A DNA stretch of 64,000 nt from CAYPNF01 sp964411985 (GCA_964411985.1 CAYPNF010000014.1:62001-126000), one strand, 5' to 3'; counted from the stretch's first letter, positions 42,341 through 51,273 are shown. The notes: generated from the sequence alone by a model not told the origin. Numbers and translations are program-made.

Positions 42341-43521
42341 GGTGTGTCTTGATCACGGGCGACGGGCCGTTGAAGGTCTCCCGACATTAGCGAACACCCT
42401 CGCGGCTCGGCCTCGGTGGACCGTCCCAACAACTCAAACCCATCACCCCGACGGACCGCTAGGTCCTCCGTCTGCAGGGCCATAACGGACCGCACATTGG
42501 CCAAGTCGAAGATTCTCAGCAACCCCGGCCTCCCTTCCGGCGCGATTCCCCCCGTCTCCGGGTCCGTGATTTCGAAGCGAGCCCAGGGCGGGAAGCGGAA
42601 AACGCGTGGCTTGCCCAAGGTGTGTCCGGCCACGTGGTCATAGGCCTGGGAGCTAAGTTCGCTCATCCCATACTCGCAGACGATGAACTCGGGCGGGATG
42701 CCGAGTCGGTCGCCAATGCACCGGTACAAGTCCGGCTTGGCAAGCGTTCGTGAACGGCCCTTGTACCCTCCGGTTTCGAGCACTCTTGAACCAGGCGGCA
42801 AGGGAATCTTGATTCGGTGTTCCTCTAGCGCGTCGAGCAGGTGAACAAAAGAGAAGGCCGTTCCCAGAAGTAACGCTGGCTGGGTCCGTTCGGCGGTCAT
42901 CTGCAGCCACTTTAGGGCGGTCGGGACATGGACGGTCCAGTCGCTGGCAGCCTGAGTGACGCCGCAAAAGTCGGATCGGAGCGCGCCGACCCGGCGTCGA
43001 ATGAACTCGAACATGTACACCAGCGAAGAGCGAGCTGCCTGCTCGGGAGGTGGCGTCAAGGCCAGCAGCTCCACTTGTGGGACCTGAAATCCACCCATCC
43101 CGTCCAAGAGATGCTTTTCAAACCAGGGCCAAAGAGAGGCTTCGTAGAGTCGCAGGCTTTCCCGCGAGTGGGCATGCTCGCTGCGCGTCTGCCCGGTGGT
43201 GCCACTGGAGCGGAAGACGGTGACTCTGTCTGTTGGAGGGAGGCTGGAGAGATCAAACTCCTTGAATGCGGAGGCAGGAACCGCTGGGATGTCTGACCAT
43301 CGGGAAACTGTCTCAGGGGTTTTCCCTTGGGCGCGGCAGAATGCCTGGTAAGCGGGCACATGGGCAAACTGCAGCAAAAACAATCCTCTCGCCTTTTCCT
43401 CGAACGCTACATCAGCCGAATCCTGCCGTCCGCTTCCGAAGTGCTCAGACGCCAATTCCAGGTTCTCCAGCAGAGCTTCGAGCGCCTTGGAGTATGGTTC
43501 GAATTGTGGTTCGGGAGTCAT
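42337..43521 (-). CDS. LuxE-like acyl-protein synthetase
   Basis: A 394-residue adenylate-forming protein of the LuxE family (PF04443), which activates a fatty acid with ATP and passes it to a Cys for LuxC. The ATP-phosphate motif is 'TVFRSSGTTGQTRSEH' (about 100-115). 'VCEYGMSELSSQAY' is the adenylation-domain signature, and 'GCSLMSGD' near the C-terminus holds the Cys expected to accept the acyl group in LuxE. ATG at 43521 is used; a GTG at 43566 would add 15 residues. It precedes and overlaps the luxC-like gene. Substrate chain length and destination unknown. Confidence 0.86.
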   Translation of the reverse strand: MTPEPQFEPYSKALEALLENLELASEHFGSGRQDSADVAFEEKARGLFLLQFAHVPAYQAFCRAQGKTPETVSRWSDIPAVPASAFKEFDLSSLPPTDRVTVFRSSGTTGQTRSEHAHSRESLRLYEASLWPWFEKHLLDGMGGFQVPQVELLALTPPPEQAARSSLVYMFEFIRRRVGALRSDFCGVTQAASDWTVHVPTALKWLQMTAERTQPALLLGTAFSFVHLLDALEEHRIKIPLPPGSRVLETGGYKGRSRTLAKPDLYRCIGDRLGIPPEFIVCEYGMSELSSQAYDHVAGHTLGKPRVFRFPPWARFEITDPETGGIAPEGRPGLLRIFDLANVRSVMALQTEDLAVRRGDGFELLGRSTEAEPRGCSLMSGDLQRPVARDQDTP

Positions 43522-43585
43522 GCGGTTTTTCTTGCTCACGAGGGCTGCATCTTGGTTGTCCGCCACAAGATGCGCCTTTGGATTG

Positions 43586-44029
43586 TCAAACGTCGATGAT
43601 AGGACCTGAGCCTGAGGGTGGTTGGGGGCGTTCGGGACGGGAGGGAGTCGACGAGGTTTTGGCCCGGATCTGCGCCCCGCCTGTCAGAGCATTGGCGATC
43701 GCAGAAAAGATACTGATGAGGAGGGCTCCCCAGAAGGCACTGCCGAAGGAGTCCACGTGAAAAGTCCTTACCACCTGCCCGACCAGGTAGAGCAAGGCGG
43801 CGTTGATGACAATGAGGAACAGGCCCAAGGAGAAGACCACGAGCGGAAGTGAGAGCAACAGGAGCACCGGACGCAGGAATGCGTTGAGGATCCCCAAGAG
43901 GAGCGATGCGGCGATGAGGCCGGCGGAGGTGTCGTAGCGGATGCCGCTAACGATCTGGGCGGTGACCAACACGGCAATCGTGGTGACCACCCACTGTCGC
44001 AGCATGATCTTGAGTTTACTGTTATTCAA
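43586..44029 (-). CDS. Four-TM holin-superfamily membrane protein (PF04020)
   Basis: A 147-residue protein with four hydrophobic segments ('WVVTTIAVLVTAQIVSGI', 'GLIAASLLLGILNAFLRPVL', 'PLVVFSLGLFLIVINAALL', 'FWGALLISIFSAIANAL'), typical of the widespread chromosomal 'phage holin family' PF04020; the conserved 'LLLGILNAFLRPVL' is its signature. Despite the name these are usually not phage genes. The cytoplasmic tail is Pro/Ser-rich. It lies 64 bases upstream of the luxE-like start and could head that operon. Start could be 44029 or 44005. Confidence 0.85.
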   Translation of the reverse strand: MNNSKLKIMLRQWVVTTIAVLVTAQIVSGIRYDTSAGLIAASLLLGILNAFLRPVLLLLSLPLVVFSLGLFLIVINAALLYLVGQVVRTFHVDSFGSAFWGALLISIFSAIANALTGGAQIRAKTSSTPSRPERPQPPSGSGPIIDV

Positions 44030-44224
44030 TCGAGTTGTTGCGGGTTGAGCTTGGCGCGCGCGGGGATTGACTCCCTCAGAGGACGCAGCGTCCGGCAGGC
44101 ACCAGCCACCTCACAACTTAATGTATGGGTCAAATCCGACGAGATGACAAGAAGGAGCTGGCTGGTTCCAGGCCTGCGTCAATTCCCTCGCTACCCCGAG
44201 CGTCTTGGCTTAGCCTGCTTAGCC
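44030..44224. other. Divergent intergenic region
   Basis: 195 bases between the divergent holin-family gene and the inositol monophosphatase gene. An open frame from 44045 runs through it in phase with the latter, but the family similarity starts only at 44225. No clear promoter was identified. Confidence 0.35.
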
Positions 44225-45019
44225 ATGCGTGATCTCTTGGTTGAATGCACTAGGGCAGCGGGTGCGATCTTGATGAAGCACTTCGGGCGTACCTCGGATT
44301 TTCGAGTCAAAGAAAACGCCAGCAGCATCGTGACCGAGGCGGACTTCGAATCGGAGCGTTGTGTGATGGAGCTCATCCACAAGGCCTTTCCCGGTCATGG
44401 AATCCTAGGGGAAGAATCCGGATATCATCCAGGAGAAGAACCATTTACGTGGGTCATCGATCCCTTGGACGGAACCTCGAACTTCGCGGCGGGAGTGCCT
44501 TGGTTTGGAGTCATGATTGCGGTCCTCCAGGGCAACGAACCAATTCTGGGGAGCCTGTACCTGCCCACAACGGATACGCATTACCTGGCTGGCAAAGGGC
44601 AGGGGGCTACGCGCAATGGAGCGCCTCTCACCATGGGACAAGAGACTCACCTTAAGAATGTTCTCTGCGCTTGTGGAGTGGATGCTTCGGCGGAACTCGA
44701 GACCGTGAAGGCACAGACCAGGACCTTGGCGCACTTGGTCCAAGGAGTCCGTAACATACGGTGTACCAATTCGTTAGTCGATTTTTGTTACACGTTGGAT
44801 GGTAAATTCGGCGGAGCCATCAACCATTGCACCAAGATCTGGGACATTGCGGCGCTACGGTTGGTTTTTGAGGAGGCGGGCGGGTGTTTTACGGATCTGG
44901 CCGGGCAGCCTGTCCGCTTTGATCTGTCAAATCGGCCCGTGGAGCAGATCTATCCGGTCATGGCGGCCAATCCGGTGCTGCACGCTCAATTACTCGAAGT
45001 GCTGCGAGCCAAGGGTTAA
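44225..45019 (+). CDS. Inositol monophosphatase family protein
   Basis: A 264-residue Mg-dependent, lithium-sensitive-type phosphatase. Metal-binding motifs are 'ILGEESGYHPGE', 'WVIDPLDGTSNFAAGVP' (the D-P-L-D-G-T core) and 'TKIWDIAALRLVFEEAGG'. Substrates in the family include myo-inositol 1-phosphate, fructose 1,6-bisphosphate and 3'-phosphoadenosine 5'-phosphate; the actual one cannot be told. ATG at 44225 fits the family start ('MRDLLVECTRAAGAIL'); the longer open frame to 44045 is not supported. A small CCAACC/GGTTGG hairpin follows at 45032-45046, then tandem repeats. Confidence 0.93.
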   Translation: MRDLLVECTRAAGAILMKHFGRTSDFRVKENASSIVTEADFESERCVMELIHKAFPGHGILGEESGYHPGEEPFTWVIDPLDGTSNFAAGVPWFGVMIAVLQGNEPILGSLYLPTTDTHYLAGKGQGATRNGAPLTMGQETHLKNVLCACGVDASAELETVKAQTRTLAHLVQGVRNIRCTNSLVDFCYTLDGKFGGAINHCTKIWDIAALRLVFEEAGGCFTDLAGQPVRFDLSNRPVEQIYPVMAANPVLHAQLLEVLRAKG

Positions 45020-45046
45020 TAGAGGATGGTTCCAACCCAAGGTTGG

Positions 45047-45309
45047 GTAGCCGCCGCCGGAAGACGGCGTAGGAATTACAGGAAGGAATCCCTCTGGTAG
45101 GCGTGCTCGGCAGAGCGCGCTGGGGTGGGCAGGGGGGAAAAGTCACTCGCCTTCTGCCGAAGGCGACTACGCAAGGGGGAAGTAGCCGCCGCCGGAAGAC
45201 GGCGCAGGAATTACAGGAAGGAATCCCTCTGGTAGGCGTGCTCGGCAGAGCGCGCTGGGAGGGCAGGGGGGGAAGTCACTCGCCTTCTGCCTAAGGCGAC
45301 TACGCCAGG
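45047..45309 (+). repeat. Two tandem copies of a 135-bp palindrome-bearing unit
   Basis: Unit 1 is 45047-45181 and unit 2 starts at 45182; they are almost identical over 128 bases. Each unit contains a GCCGCCGCCGGAAGACGGC motif near its start and, near its end, the palindrome cactcgcc-ttctgccg-aaggcgacta (45144-45169 and 45277-45302). Stems are 8 bp with a 4-base loop; copy 2 has one mismatch. The stretch has no gene. A single inverted copy lies after aspS at 47290. Confidence 0.8.
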
Positions 45310-45419
45310 GCGGCACCACACCCTGTGCGGAGGAAAGATTTGGCTTCTAATCCGCCCTCTGGCCCGGCAACATGCGCGGCTGCATTGCGAGGCGCATGCC
45401 CCGCGACTGCAGAAGATTC

Positions 45420-47222
45420 ATGAAACGCACGCATCATTGCAACGAATTACGTCCCGTTCACGTCGGGCAAGTCGTCACTCTTTCCGGTTGGGTCCATTCC
45501 CGGCGCGACCTGGGAGGGCTCATCTTCATCGACGTTCGCGACCGTGAGGGACGCACCCAGACGGTGTTTGATCCTTCCGATATGCCGAAGGAGTTGTTCG
45601 AAGCCGCCGCCGCTCTCCGGAACGAATGCGTGATCCGGGTCACGGGCAAAGTCCGTCAGCGCCCTGAGGGTACGAATAACGCCAAGATCCCCACCGGGGA
45701 GGTCGAGGTCATGGTGAAGGAGCTGGAAGTGCTGAACATTGCGGAGCCGCTACCATTCCAGGTGGATGATCCAGAGGCCGCTGCAAAGGTGAATGAGGAA
45801 CTGCGTCTGAAGTACCGTTACCTCGACCTGCGCCGCCCCGAGATGATTCGCAACCTGCGGATCCGCTCCAAAGTGGCCACCGCGGTCCGGAACTATTTTG
45901 ATGAAGAGGGTTTCCTGGAAGTCGAGACCCCCACGCTCTTTAAGTCGACGCCTGAAGGCGCGCGGGAGTTCATTGTGCCCTGCCGCACGAACCCTGGCCT
46001 TTTCTACGCGCTGCCACAATCGCCCCAGCAGTTCAAGCAGATCCTCATGGTAGCAGGTGTGGAGCGCTATTTCCAACTGGCGCGTTGCTACCGCGATGAA
46101 GACCTGCGCGCGGACCGGCAACCCGAGTTTACCCAAGTGGACTTGGAAATGTCATTCATCGAGCGCGAGGACATCTACGCGCTCATCGAGGGATTGGTGA
46201 AGCGGGTCTGGAAGACGGCCCTCAACATCGATATTCCAACACCCTTCAAACGAATGCCCTTCGTCGAAGCCCTGGATCGTTTCGGCATCGACAAGCCGGA
46301 CACCCGTTTCGGGATGGAACTGGCCGATTTTACCGAGTGTTTCCGGAACAGCGGATTCAAAGTATTCAGCGGTACCGTTGCCACCGGTGGGGTCGTCAAA
46401 GCGATGAACGCCAAAGGCCTGGCTGGCGCTACCCAGGGTCAGTTGGAGACGATGACCGAGATTGCCAAGAGCAATGGTGCGAAGGGTCTCGCCTTCATCA
46501 AGGTGGAAGGGGGCGAATGGAAATCCCCAATCGTTCGGTTCTTTGGAGACGCAGAGAAGAAAGAGTTGGCGGAGCGGTTGGGTGTGGAGGAAGGTGACCT
46601 GATTTTGTTCGCGGCTGGTCCGTGGCTGAACGCTTGCGAGATTCTGGGTCGGATCCGGCTCTACGCCGCGGAATTGCTGAAGAGCCAGGGCAAACTGAGC
46701 ATTCCCGCTGACCGGTTCGACTTCCTCTGGGTGGTGGACTTCCCGCTGCTGAGCTTCGACAAGGAGCAGAACCGCTGGTATTCGAGTCATCATCCGTTCA
46801 CCGCCCCGGTGGCCGAGGATGTCCCTTACCTCAAGACCGATCCCAAGAAGGTGCGCGGGCAACATTACGATGTGGTGGTCAACGGCGTTGAACTGGGTGG
46901 GGGATCCATCCGTATCCATCAGCCCGACGTCCAGAAGACCATTTTCGAGGAGGTCCTCCAGATTCCTCCGGACATGGTCAAGGCCCGGTTCGGGTACATG
47001 CTGGAAGCGTTCCGCTACGGTGCTCCTCCACACGGAGGAATCGCCCTTGGCTTTGACCGCATGATCGCGATTCTCTGCGGCACCCCCAGCATCCGCGATG
47101 TCATCGCTTTCCCGAAGACTGCCAAGGGCACCGACCTCATGACCGACTCTCCGGGCACGGTTGAGCCCAAGCAATTGCGAGATCTTTACCTGGAAATGAA
47201 AGTGGCCAAGAAGGACCACTAA
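45420..47222 (+). CDS. aspS: Aspartyl-tRNA synthetase
   Basis: Class IIb synthetase charging tRNA-Asp. The 600-residue bacterial-type protein has an N-terminal OB anticodon-binding domain ('VTLSGWVHSRRDLGGLIFI'), motif 1 region ('FLEVETPTLFKSTPEGAR'), motif 2 'RYFQLARCYRDEDLRADRQ' followed by 'PEFTQVDLEMS', a GAD insertion domain (about 290-410), and motif 3 'PPHGGIALGFDRMIAIL'. The start ATG at 45420 begins 'MKRTHHCNELRP', the family's usual N-terminus; the open frame to 45372 is leader. Repeats flank it on both sides. Whether it also charges tRNA-Asn cannot be read directly. Confidence 0.97.
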   Translation: MKRTHHCNELRPVHVGQVVTLSGWVHSRRDLGGLIFIDVRDREGRTQTVFDPSDMPKELFEAAAALRNECVIRVTGKVRQRPEGTNNAKIPTGEVEVMVKELEVLNIAEPLPFQVDDPEAAAKVNEELRLKYRYLDLRRPEMIRNLRIRSKVATAVRNYFDEEGFLEVETPTLFKSTPEGAREFIVPCRTNPGLFYALPQSPQQFKQILMVAGVERYFQLARCYRDEDLRADRQPEFTQVDLEMSFIEREDIYALIEGLVKRVWKTALNIDIPTPFKRMPFVEALDRFGIDKPDTRFGMELADFTECFRNSGFKVFSGTVATGGVVKAMNAKGLAGATQGQLETMTEIAKSNGAKGLAFIKVEGGEWKSPIVRFFGDAEKKELAERLGVEEGDLILFAAGPWLNACEILGRIRLYAAELLKSQGKLSIPADRFDFLWVVDFPLLSFDKEQNRWYSSHHPFTAPVAEDVPYLKTDPKKVRGQHYDVVVNGVELGGGSIRIHQPDVQKTIFEEVLQIPPDMVKARFGYMLEAFRYGAPPHGGIALGFDRMIAILCGTPSIRDVIAFPKTAKGTDLMTDSPGTVEPKQLRDLYLEMKVAKKDH

Positions 47223-47252
47223 CGGCCTCCTCAGAGATGATCCAGAAGATGG

Positions 47253-47275
47253 GCGATGGCTCTCCGAGCCGTCGC
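47253..47275 (+). terminator. Probable transcription terminator after aspS
   Basis: A 10-bp stem (gcgatggctc / gagccgtcgc, one G-T pair) with loop tcc starts 30 bases after the aspS stop, followed by ttcctctcc. No clean T-run, so function is likely but not certain. Confidence 0.5.
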
Positions 47276-47289
47276 TTCCTCTCCTCATG

Positions 47290-47314
47290 TAGTCGCCTTC
47301 GGAAGAAGGCGAGT
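47290..47314 (-). repeat. Single inverted copy of the palindromic repeat near aspS
   Basis: Reads tagtcgccttcggaagaagg then cgagtg, the reverse of the palindrome in the tandem unit at 45047-45309 (stem tcgccttc/gaaggcga). It places matching elements on both sides of aspS in opposite orientations. Confidence 0.65.
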
Positions 47315-47468
47315 GGCTTGGCTCCTCTTAGCTAGCGCAATCTCCCCAGGCACTTGACACCTGCGATGAGATTAGCCAGGGTGAGAAGCACATACTCCTC
47401 TGCGTTACGCCAGGAGAACCATCGACGGGATTGCACTCCGTAGACTCTGGCGATACCGTACGCTGCGA

Positions 47469-49070
47469 ATGCAGGAACGACCTTTCCCTCTGCGCGAGTA
47501 CCTGAACTGGGCGGAATCCAGAAGCCTGGGTAGCGCCACGCAGCCGGTGGCGAGCGAATGGCTGGATTTTTGCCCCATCGCCCTTCGTGGTTCCAGTTTT
47601 CTCGTGATCGATCCTAGCTTCGTTCCTTCCGAAAATGACGGCGTGGTGATCAAAGCTACTCCCGGCAGCTACCTCCTCAAAGCCAAGGTGGCTTCCTACG
47701 GCCAGGACCATCGGATTGCGCGACTTCGGGTAGTTCGGGAATCCGCCCAGCCCAGCCTTGGGGAACAAGTGGGGGAGACCTGGAGCGATACGGCCATGAC
47801 GAGCGTTTGCGACCTGGAAGCGGTGAAGCGGGTCTGGGGGGACGATGACGACGCGAGCTTCGAAAAGGTCAGCCGTTACTTCGACGAAGCGGGTGACTAT
47901 GGAATCGCTTTGCTCGGGGGAAGCTCAGACCCGACGATCCCATTTGTCTCCTCTGGTTTCGGAGATGGTGTGTTCCCGGTTTACGAACTGTTGGAGGGCG
48001 GAAAGGGGGTCGGCTTTGAGATTGTATTCATCGCGGACGCGACCTCCTACCCATTCCAGCAGGGCTCCGAGCTGGGGGCTGCGATTCCCAGCCCAGCCCA
48101 AGGCACTGGCAAAACGAGCCTTTTAGAGACGGTGCAGGATTTGCAGAGACAGTACCGTGTTGAGGCAGACCAAATGGCGGCGGAGTTCCGCTCAAGGCTG
48201 GCCAACTTGCGTAGGAACGCCGCTCCGCCGAGGATGAGGTTGGTCCCGAGCCTGGACCGGGCGTGGTTCCTGATCACTCCCGCAAAGGAATTGGTGGAGT
48301 TCGTCCGTGGAGAAGGCTTCACCAATGCTGGGCTTTTCACTCTCAACGGAAATAGCCGGGTATTGGTGGCGGCGTTTGTGGACCCGGGTCGCACGATTCA
48401 CGCCTCCGTGTTGCGGCTCGGAGAAAAGGCTTACCTTAGTTTCGCCGTGCGGGGAATGGATGGTTCAGTTCTGGAGGTGAACCCAATGCCCGTCCCGTTC
48501 GAGCCGCCTTGTCCTGCATGGCTTCGCCGTTACCGGATGCCCGATGCCACCCCGGCGGAGTTATGGGCCAAACTGTGCAGCGAGGCCTCCACGATGACCC
48601 CTCGAGAGGCAGGGGAACAGGAATTCGGGGAATCGGCTGAATTGGACTACCAGAAATACCAAACGTGGCTGGCGGAAAGGGGAGGGATGACGCGGGCCGA
48701 GTTGGCTGCCCAACTCCAGGCTTCGGGACAGTTGCTGACAGGGGCGGAAGGGGAGGCGCTCCTGGATATGGCTCGGGACAACGAGGCGGAGAAGGCGCTC
48801 TGGAATTGGCTGACGAGTCGGCGGAACCTGCCCTTCGCGCTGGACCAGGAGGTCGAGCGCATCCTGGCCATTCACGATGACAAGTCGAAAGACCTGCTCC
48901 TGAATGCCTACTGGTGCAGCACTGGCGATTTCGAGGCTTCGGCTGCCGAGTTGGTGGGGGAACATCCACGGGCCCAGTTTGCCGCCCTCGTGGCGAAGCG
49001 CGGAAACCGCTTGCGCCGATTCCTCGAGAAAGGGAAACCCTTCCCGGCGGACTTCTACCTTCCGGCCTAG
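47469..49070 (+). CDS. Uncharacterised protein with DUF4241-like region
   Basis: A 533-residue cytosolic-type protein. No signal peptide or membrane segment. The N-terminal 210 residues include 'SFEKVSRYFDEAGDYGIA', 'FGDGVFPVYELLEGGKG' and 'VGFEIVFIADATSYPF', a pattern like DUF4241/SMI1-neighbour immunity-type domains. The middle carries a short basic stretch ('RQYRVEADQMAAEFRSRL'), and the last 170 residues are helical and acidic with 'ASGQLLTGAEGEALLDMAR'. No enzyme motif was seen. It follows aspS after a repeat-containing gap and is not obviously in an operon. Function not recognised; DUF4241 similarity is an eye match. Confidence 0.65.
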   Translation: MQERPFPLREYLNWAESRSLGSATQPVASEWLDFCPIALRGSSFLVIDPSFVPSENDGVVIKATPGSYLLKAKVASYGQDHRIARLRVVRESAQPSLGEQVGETWSDTAMTSVCDLEAVKRVWGDDDDASFEKVSRYFDEAGDYGIALLGGSSDPTIPFVSSGFGDGVFPVYELLEGGKGVGFEIVFIADATSYPFQQGSELGAAIPSPAQGTGKTSLLETVQDLQRQYRVEADQMAAEFRSRLANLRRNAAPPRMRLVPSLDRAWFLITPAKELVEFVRGEGFTNAGLFTLNGNSRVLVAAFVDPGRTIHASVLRLGEKAYLSFAVRGMDGSVLEVNPMPVPFEPPCPAWLRRYRMPDATPAELWAKLCSEASTMTPREAGEQEFGESAELDYQKYQTWLAERGGMTRAELAAQLQASGQLLTGAEGEALLDMARDNEAEKALWNWLTSRRNLPFALDQEVERILAIHDDKSKDLLLNAYWCSTGDFEASAAELVGEHPRAQFAALVAKRGNRLRRFLEKGKPFPADFYLPA

Positions 49071-49258
49071 GGAGATCCCTTATCGCACAAGGCTTTCCCA
49101 ATGAGCGGCTAAGCTGGTTAAATCGGCCAGCAGGAAAACCTTGACGCCACCAGCGAGGATACATAGCCTTCGCGTTCTCATGCGGCAAGGCCGCCTTGGT
49201 GACCCATCTGGCCGGGACGCTCTGTGGTGGTTTCGTATCTTGTTTTGAAAGGTTTCTT

Positions 49259-50572
49259 GTGAATGTGACGGTGGAAAATCTGGCCCCGTGCAAAAAGCTG
49301 CTACGGGTGGAATGTGACGCGCAGGCTGTGGATGCTGCTTTCGACTCGGTGACATTGGAGGTTCAGCGCCACGCGGCCCTACCCGGATTTCGGGCGGGGA
49401 AGGCACCGCGCCATTTGATAGTCAAGTCCTTCGAAAAGAAGATCGAGCAGGAGGTCAAACAGAAACTGCTGAACGAGTCTTACAAGAAAGCCCTTGAAGA
49501 GCAGAAGCTTCGGCCGGTGACAAATCCCGACATTGAGGAGATCCAGTTCGGGCGCGGCAAGCCCCTGCAGTACGCAGCCACGGTGGAAGTGGAGCCAACG
49601 TTCGAGTTGCCCGAGTACAAAGGATTGGCCGTCAAACGCGAATCCCGCGTGGTCACTACCGAAGATGTGGAGAAGGCCATTGGCATGCTCCGCGAGCAGC
49701 GGGCGACCTATGTGGATCTGGCTCGGGAGGTTGCCGCTAATGATTTCCTGGTGGTGAACTACACGGGGTCCAGCGAAGGCAAACCGATCACGGAAATTGC
49801 CCCGACTGCCAAAGGGATTGGCCAGCAGACCAGCTTCTGGATGCAAGCCAAGCCTGAGCAATTCATTCCCGGATTCACCGACCAATTGCTTGGGGCCAAG
49901 GAAGGAGACAAGCGGACGGTGAACATTACGTTCCCCACAGATTTTGTTGTTCAGGAATTGGCAAGCAAGCCGGGTACCTTCGAGGTGGAGATCGTCAAAG
50001 TAAAGGAGAAGGTGTTCCCTGACATCAACGATGAATTTGCCAAGTCCTTTGGTGCCGAGAACCTTGAGAAACTTCGGGAAGGGGTGAGCCGGGATCTCGA
50101 GAACGAATTGAAGTTCAAGCTGAAGAGGGATTCGCGAGACCAGCTGGTGAACCAGCTCCTGGCCGCCGTCACCTGTGATTTGCCGGAAGTCATGGTGAAG
50201 CAGGAAACCCGGAGCGTCGTCTACGACATCGTTCGCGCGAACCAGGAACGGGGAGTTCCGAAGGAGCTTATCGACGAGCATAAGAACGAGATTTACTCGG
50301 CCGCGAGCAAGAGTGCTCTGGACCGGGTGAAGGCGAACCTGATCCTGGCCCGCATCGCAGAGAAGGAAAAGATCCAGGCGAGTCGGGAAGAAATGACCAA
50401 TCGTATCCTCTGGCTGGCGCAGCAGAACCAGATCAAGCCGGAGAAGTTGGTCAAGCAGATGCAGGAACAGGGTGGTCTGGGCCAGTTAGCTGAGCAGATC
50501 GTCCACTCCAAAGTGCTGGACCTGATGGAACTGCATGCTAAAGTGGAAGAAGTAGCTCCTGCCGCTAGTTGA
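49259..50572 (+). CDS. tig: Trigger factor
   Basis: Ribosome-associated chaperone and prolyl isomerase. The 437-residue protein has the N-terminal ribosome-binding domain with 'LPGFRAGKAPRHLIVK' (the family's G-F-R-x-G-K-x-P signature), a central FKBP domain ('DFLVVNYTGSSEGKPI', 'PEQFIPGFTDQLLGAKEGD') and a helical C-terminal arm. The start is GTG at 49259 ('NVTVENLAPCKK', the usual beginning), preceded by 'gaaagg' 6-12 bases upstream; in-frame starts further upstream add non-family sequence. It heads a tig-psd-pssA unit (gaps of 11 and 3 bases). Confidence 0.95.
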   Translation: MNVTVENLAPCKKLLRVECDAQAVDAAFDSVTLEVQRHAALPGFRAGKAPRHLIVKSFEKKIEQEVKQKLLNESYKKALEEQKLRPVTNPDIEEIQFGRGKPLQYAATVEVEPTFELPEYKGLAVKRESRVVTTEDVEKAIGMLREQRATYVDLAREVAANDFLVVNYTGSSEGKPITEIAPTAKGIGQQTSFWMQAKPEQFIPGFTDQLLGAKEGDKRTVNITFPTDFVVQELASKPGTFEVEIVKVKEKVFPDINDEFAKSFGAENLEKLREGVSRDLENELKFKLKRDSRDQLVNQLLAAVTCDLPEVMVKQETRSVVYDIVRANQERGVPKELIDEHKNEIYSAASKSALDRVKANLILARIAEKEKIQASREEMTNRILWLAQQNQIKPEKLVKQMQEQGGLGQLAEQIVHSKVLDLMELHAKVEEVAPAAS

Positions 50573-50583
50573 GATTGGAAGCT

Positions 50584-51270
50584 GTGAAGCACGTCGGCAA
50601 AGCCCATCGTGCCGCTCTGCGCCTGATTTATTGGACGCTGGTGGGTTTGTTGGCATTGGCACTCGGCGGGGCCTTGGCGAAAATCCTGGGCAATGTCATC
50701 GTCGAGATCGCAGGGTTGCTCTTTGCCCTGTGGGTCCTCTTCTGCCTCTTCTGCCTCTATTTCTTTCGAGACCCCACCCCGGTGGTTTCAACCGACCCCA
50801 AGGCGATCACGGCTCCTGCCTTTGGGAAGGTCGATGCGATTGACGAGATTGAAGAGCCTGAGTTTATGGGGGGACGCTGTAAACGGGTCTCCATTTTCCT
50901 CTCGGTTTTTGATGTCCACGTTCAGTACGCCCCTTTGGCAGGCCGGGTTTCCGTCTGCAAGCACAACCCCGGACAGTTCCTCAACGCGATGAGCGCCGAG
51001 TCGGCGACTCACAATGAGAATGTCCTGATTGGGTTTGAATCCGCCGAAGTCGCGGGGGAGAAGATCGGTATTCGGCTCATTGCGGGTTTGATTGCCCGGC
51101 GCATTATCCCGTGGGTGGCTGAAGGAGAAACGGTAGGGCGCGCCGAGAGAATCAGTCTGATCCAGTTTGGATCGCGGGTGGATGTCTATTTGCCGCTGAC
51201 GAGCACCGTCGAAGTCACCCTCGGGCAGCGGGTGCGTGGAAGCGAAACGGTTTTGGCTCGACGTTCCTGA
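50584..51270 (+). CDS. psd: Phosphatidylserine decarboxylase proenzyme (short form)
   Basis: Makes phosphatidylethanolamine from phosphatidylserine. The 228-residue short type has two N-terminal membrane segments ('LIYWTLVGLLALALGGALA' and 'IVEIAGLLFALWVLFCLFC'), 'YFFRDPTPV', 'SIFLSVFDVHVQYAPLAG' with the His/Asp pair, and the self-cleavage site 'IQFGSRVDVYLP', where the Ser becomes the pyruvoyl group. The start is uncertain: GTG at 50584 or TTG at 50569, the latter overlapping the tig stop. pssA follows three bases after its stop, so the two consecutive pathway enzymes are co-expressed. Confidence 0.92.
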   Translation: MKHVGKAHRAALRLIYWTLVGLLALALGGALAKILGNVIVEIAGLLFALWVLFCLFCLYFFRDPTPVVSTDPKAITAPAFGKVDAIDEIEEPEFMGGRCKRVSIFLSVFDVHVQYAPLAGRVSVCKHNPGQFLNAMSAESATHNENVLIGFESAEVAGEKIGIRLIAGLIARRIIPWVAEGETVGRAERISLIQFGSRVDVYLPLTSTVEVTLGQRVRGSETVLARRS

Positions 51271-51273
51271 GCT

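Noticed and set aside
40979..43521. Bioluminescence operon
   Set aside because: LuxC and LuxE homologues are present, but no luxA/luxB luciferase gene is near.
43586..44029. Prophage remnant from the holin-family name
   Set aside because: PF04020 proteins are common chromosomal membrane proteins, and no other phage gene lies nearby.
45047..45309. CRISPR array
   Set aside because: Only two tandem copies with a 135-base period and no spacers of regular size; the unit itself is repetitive and palindromic.
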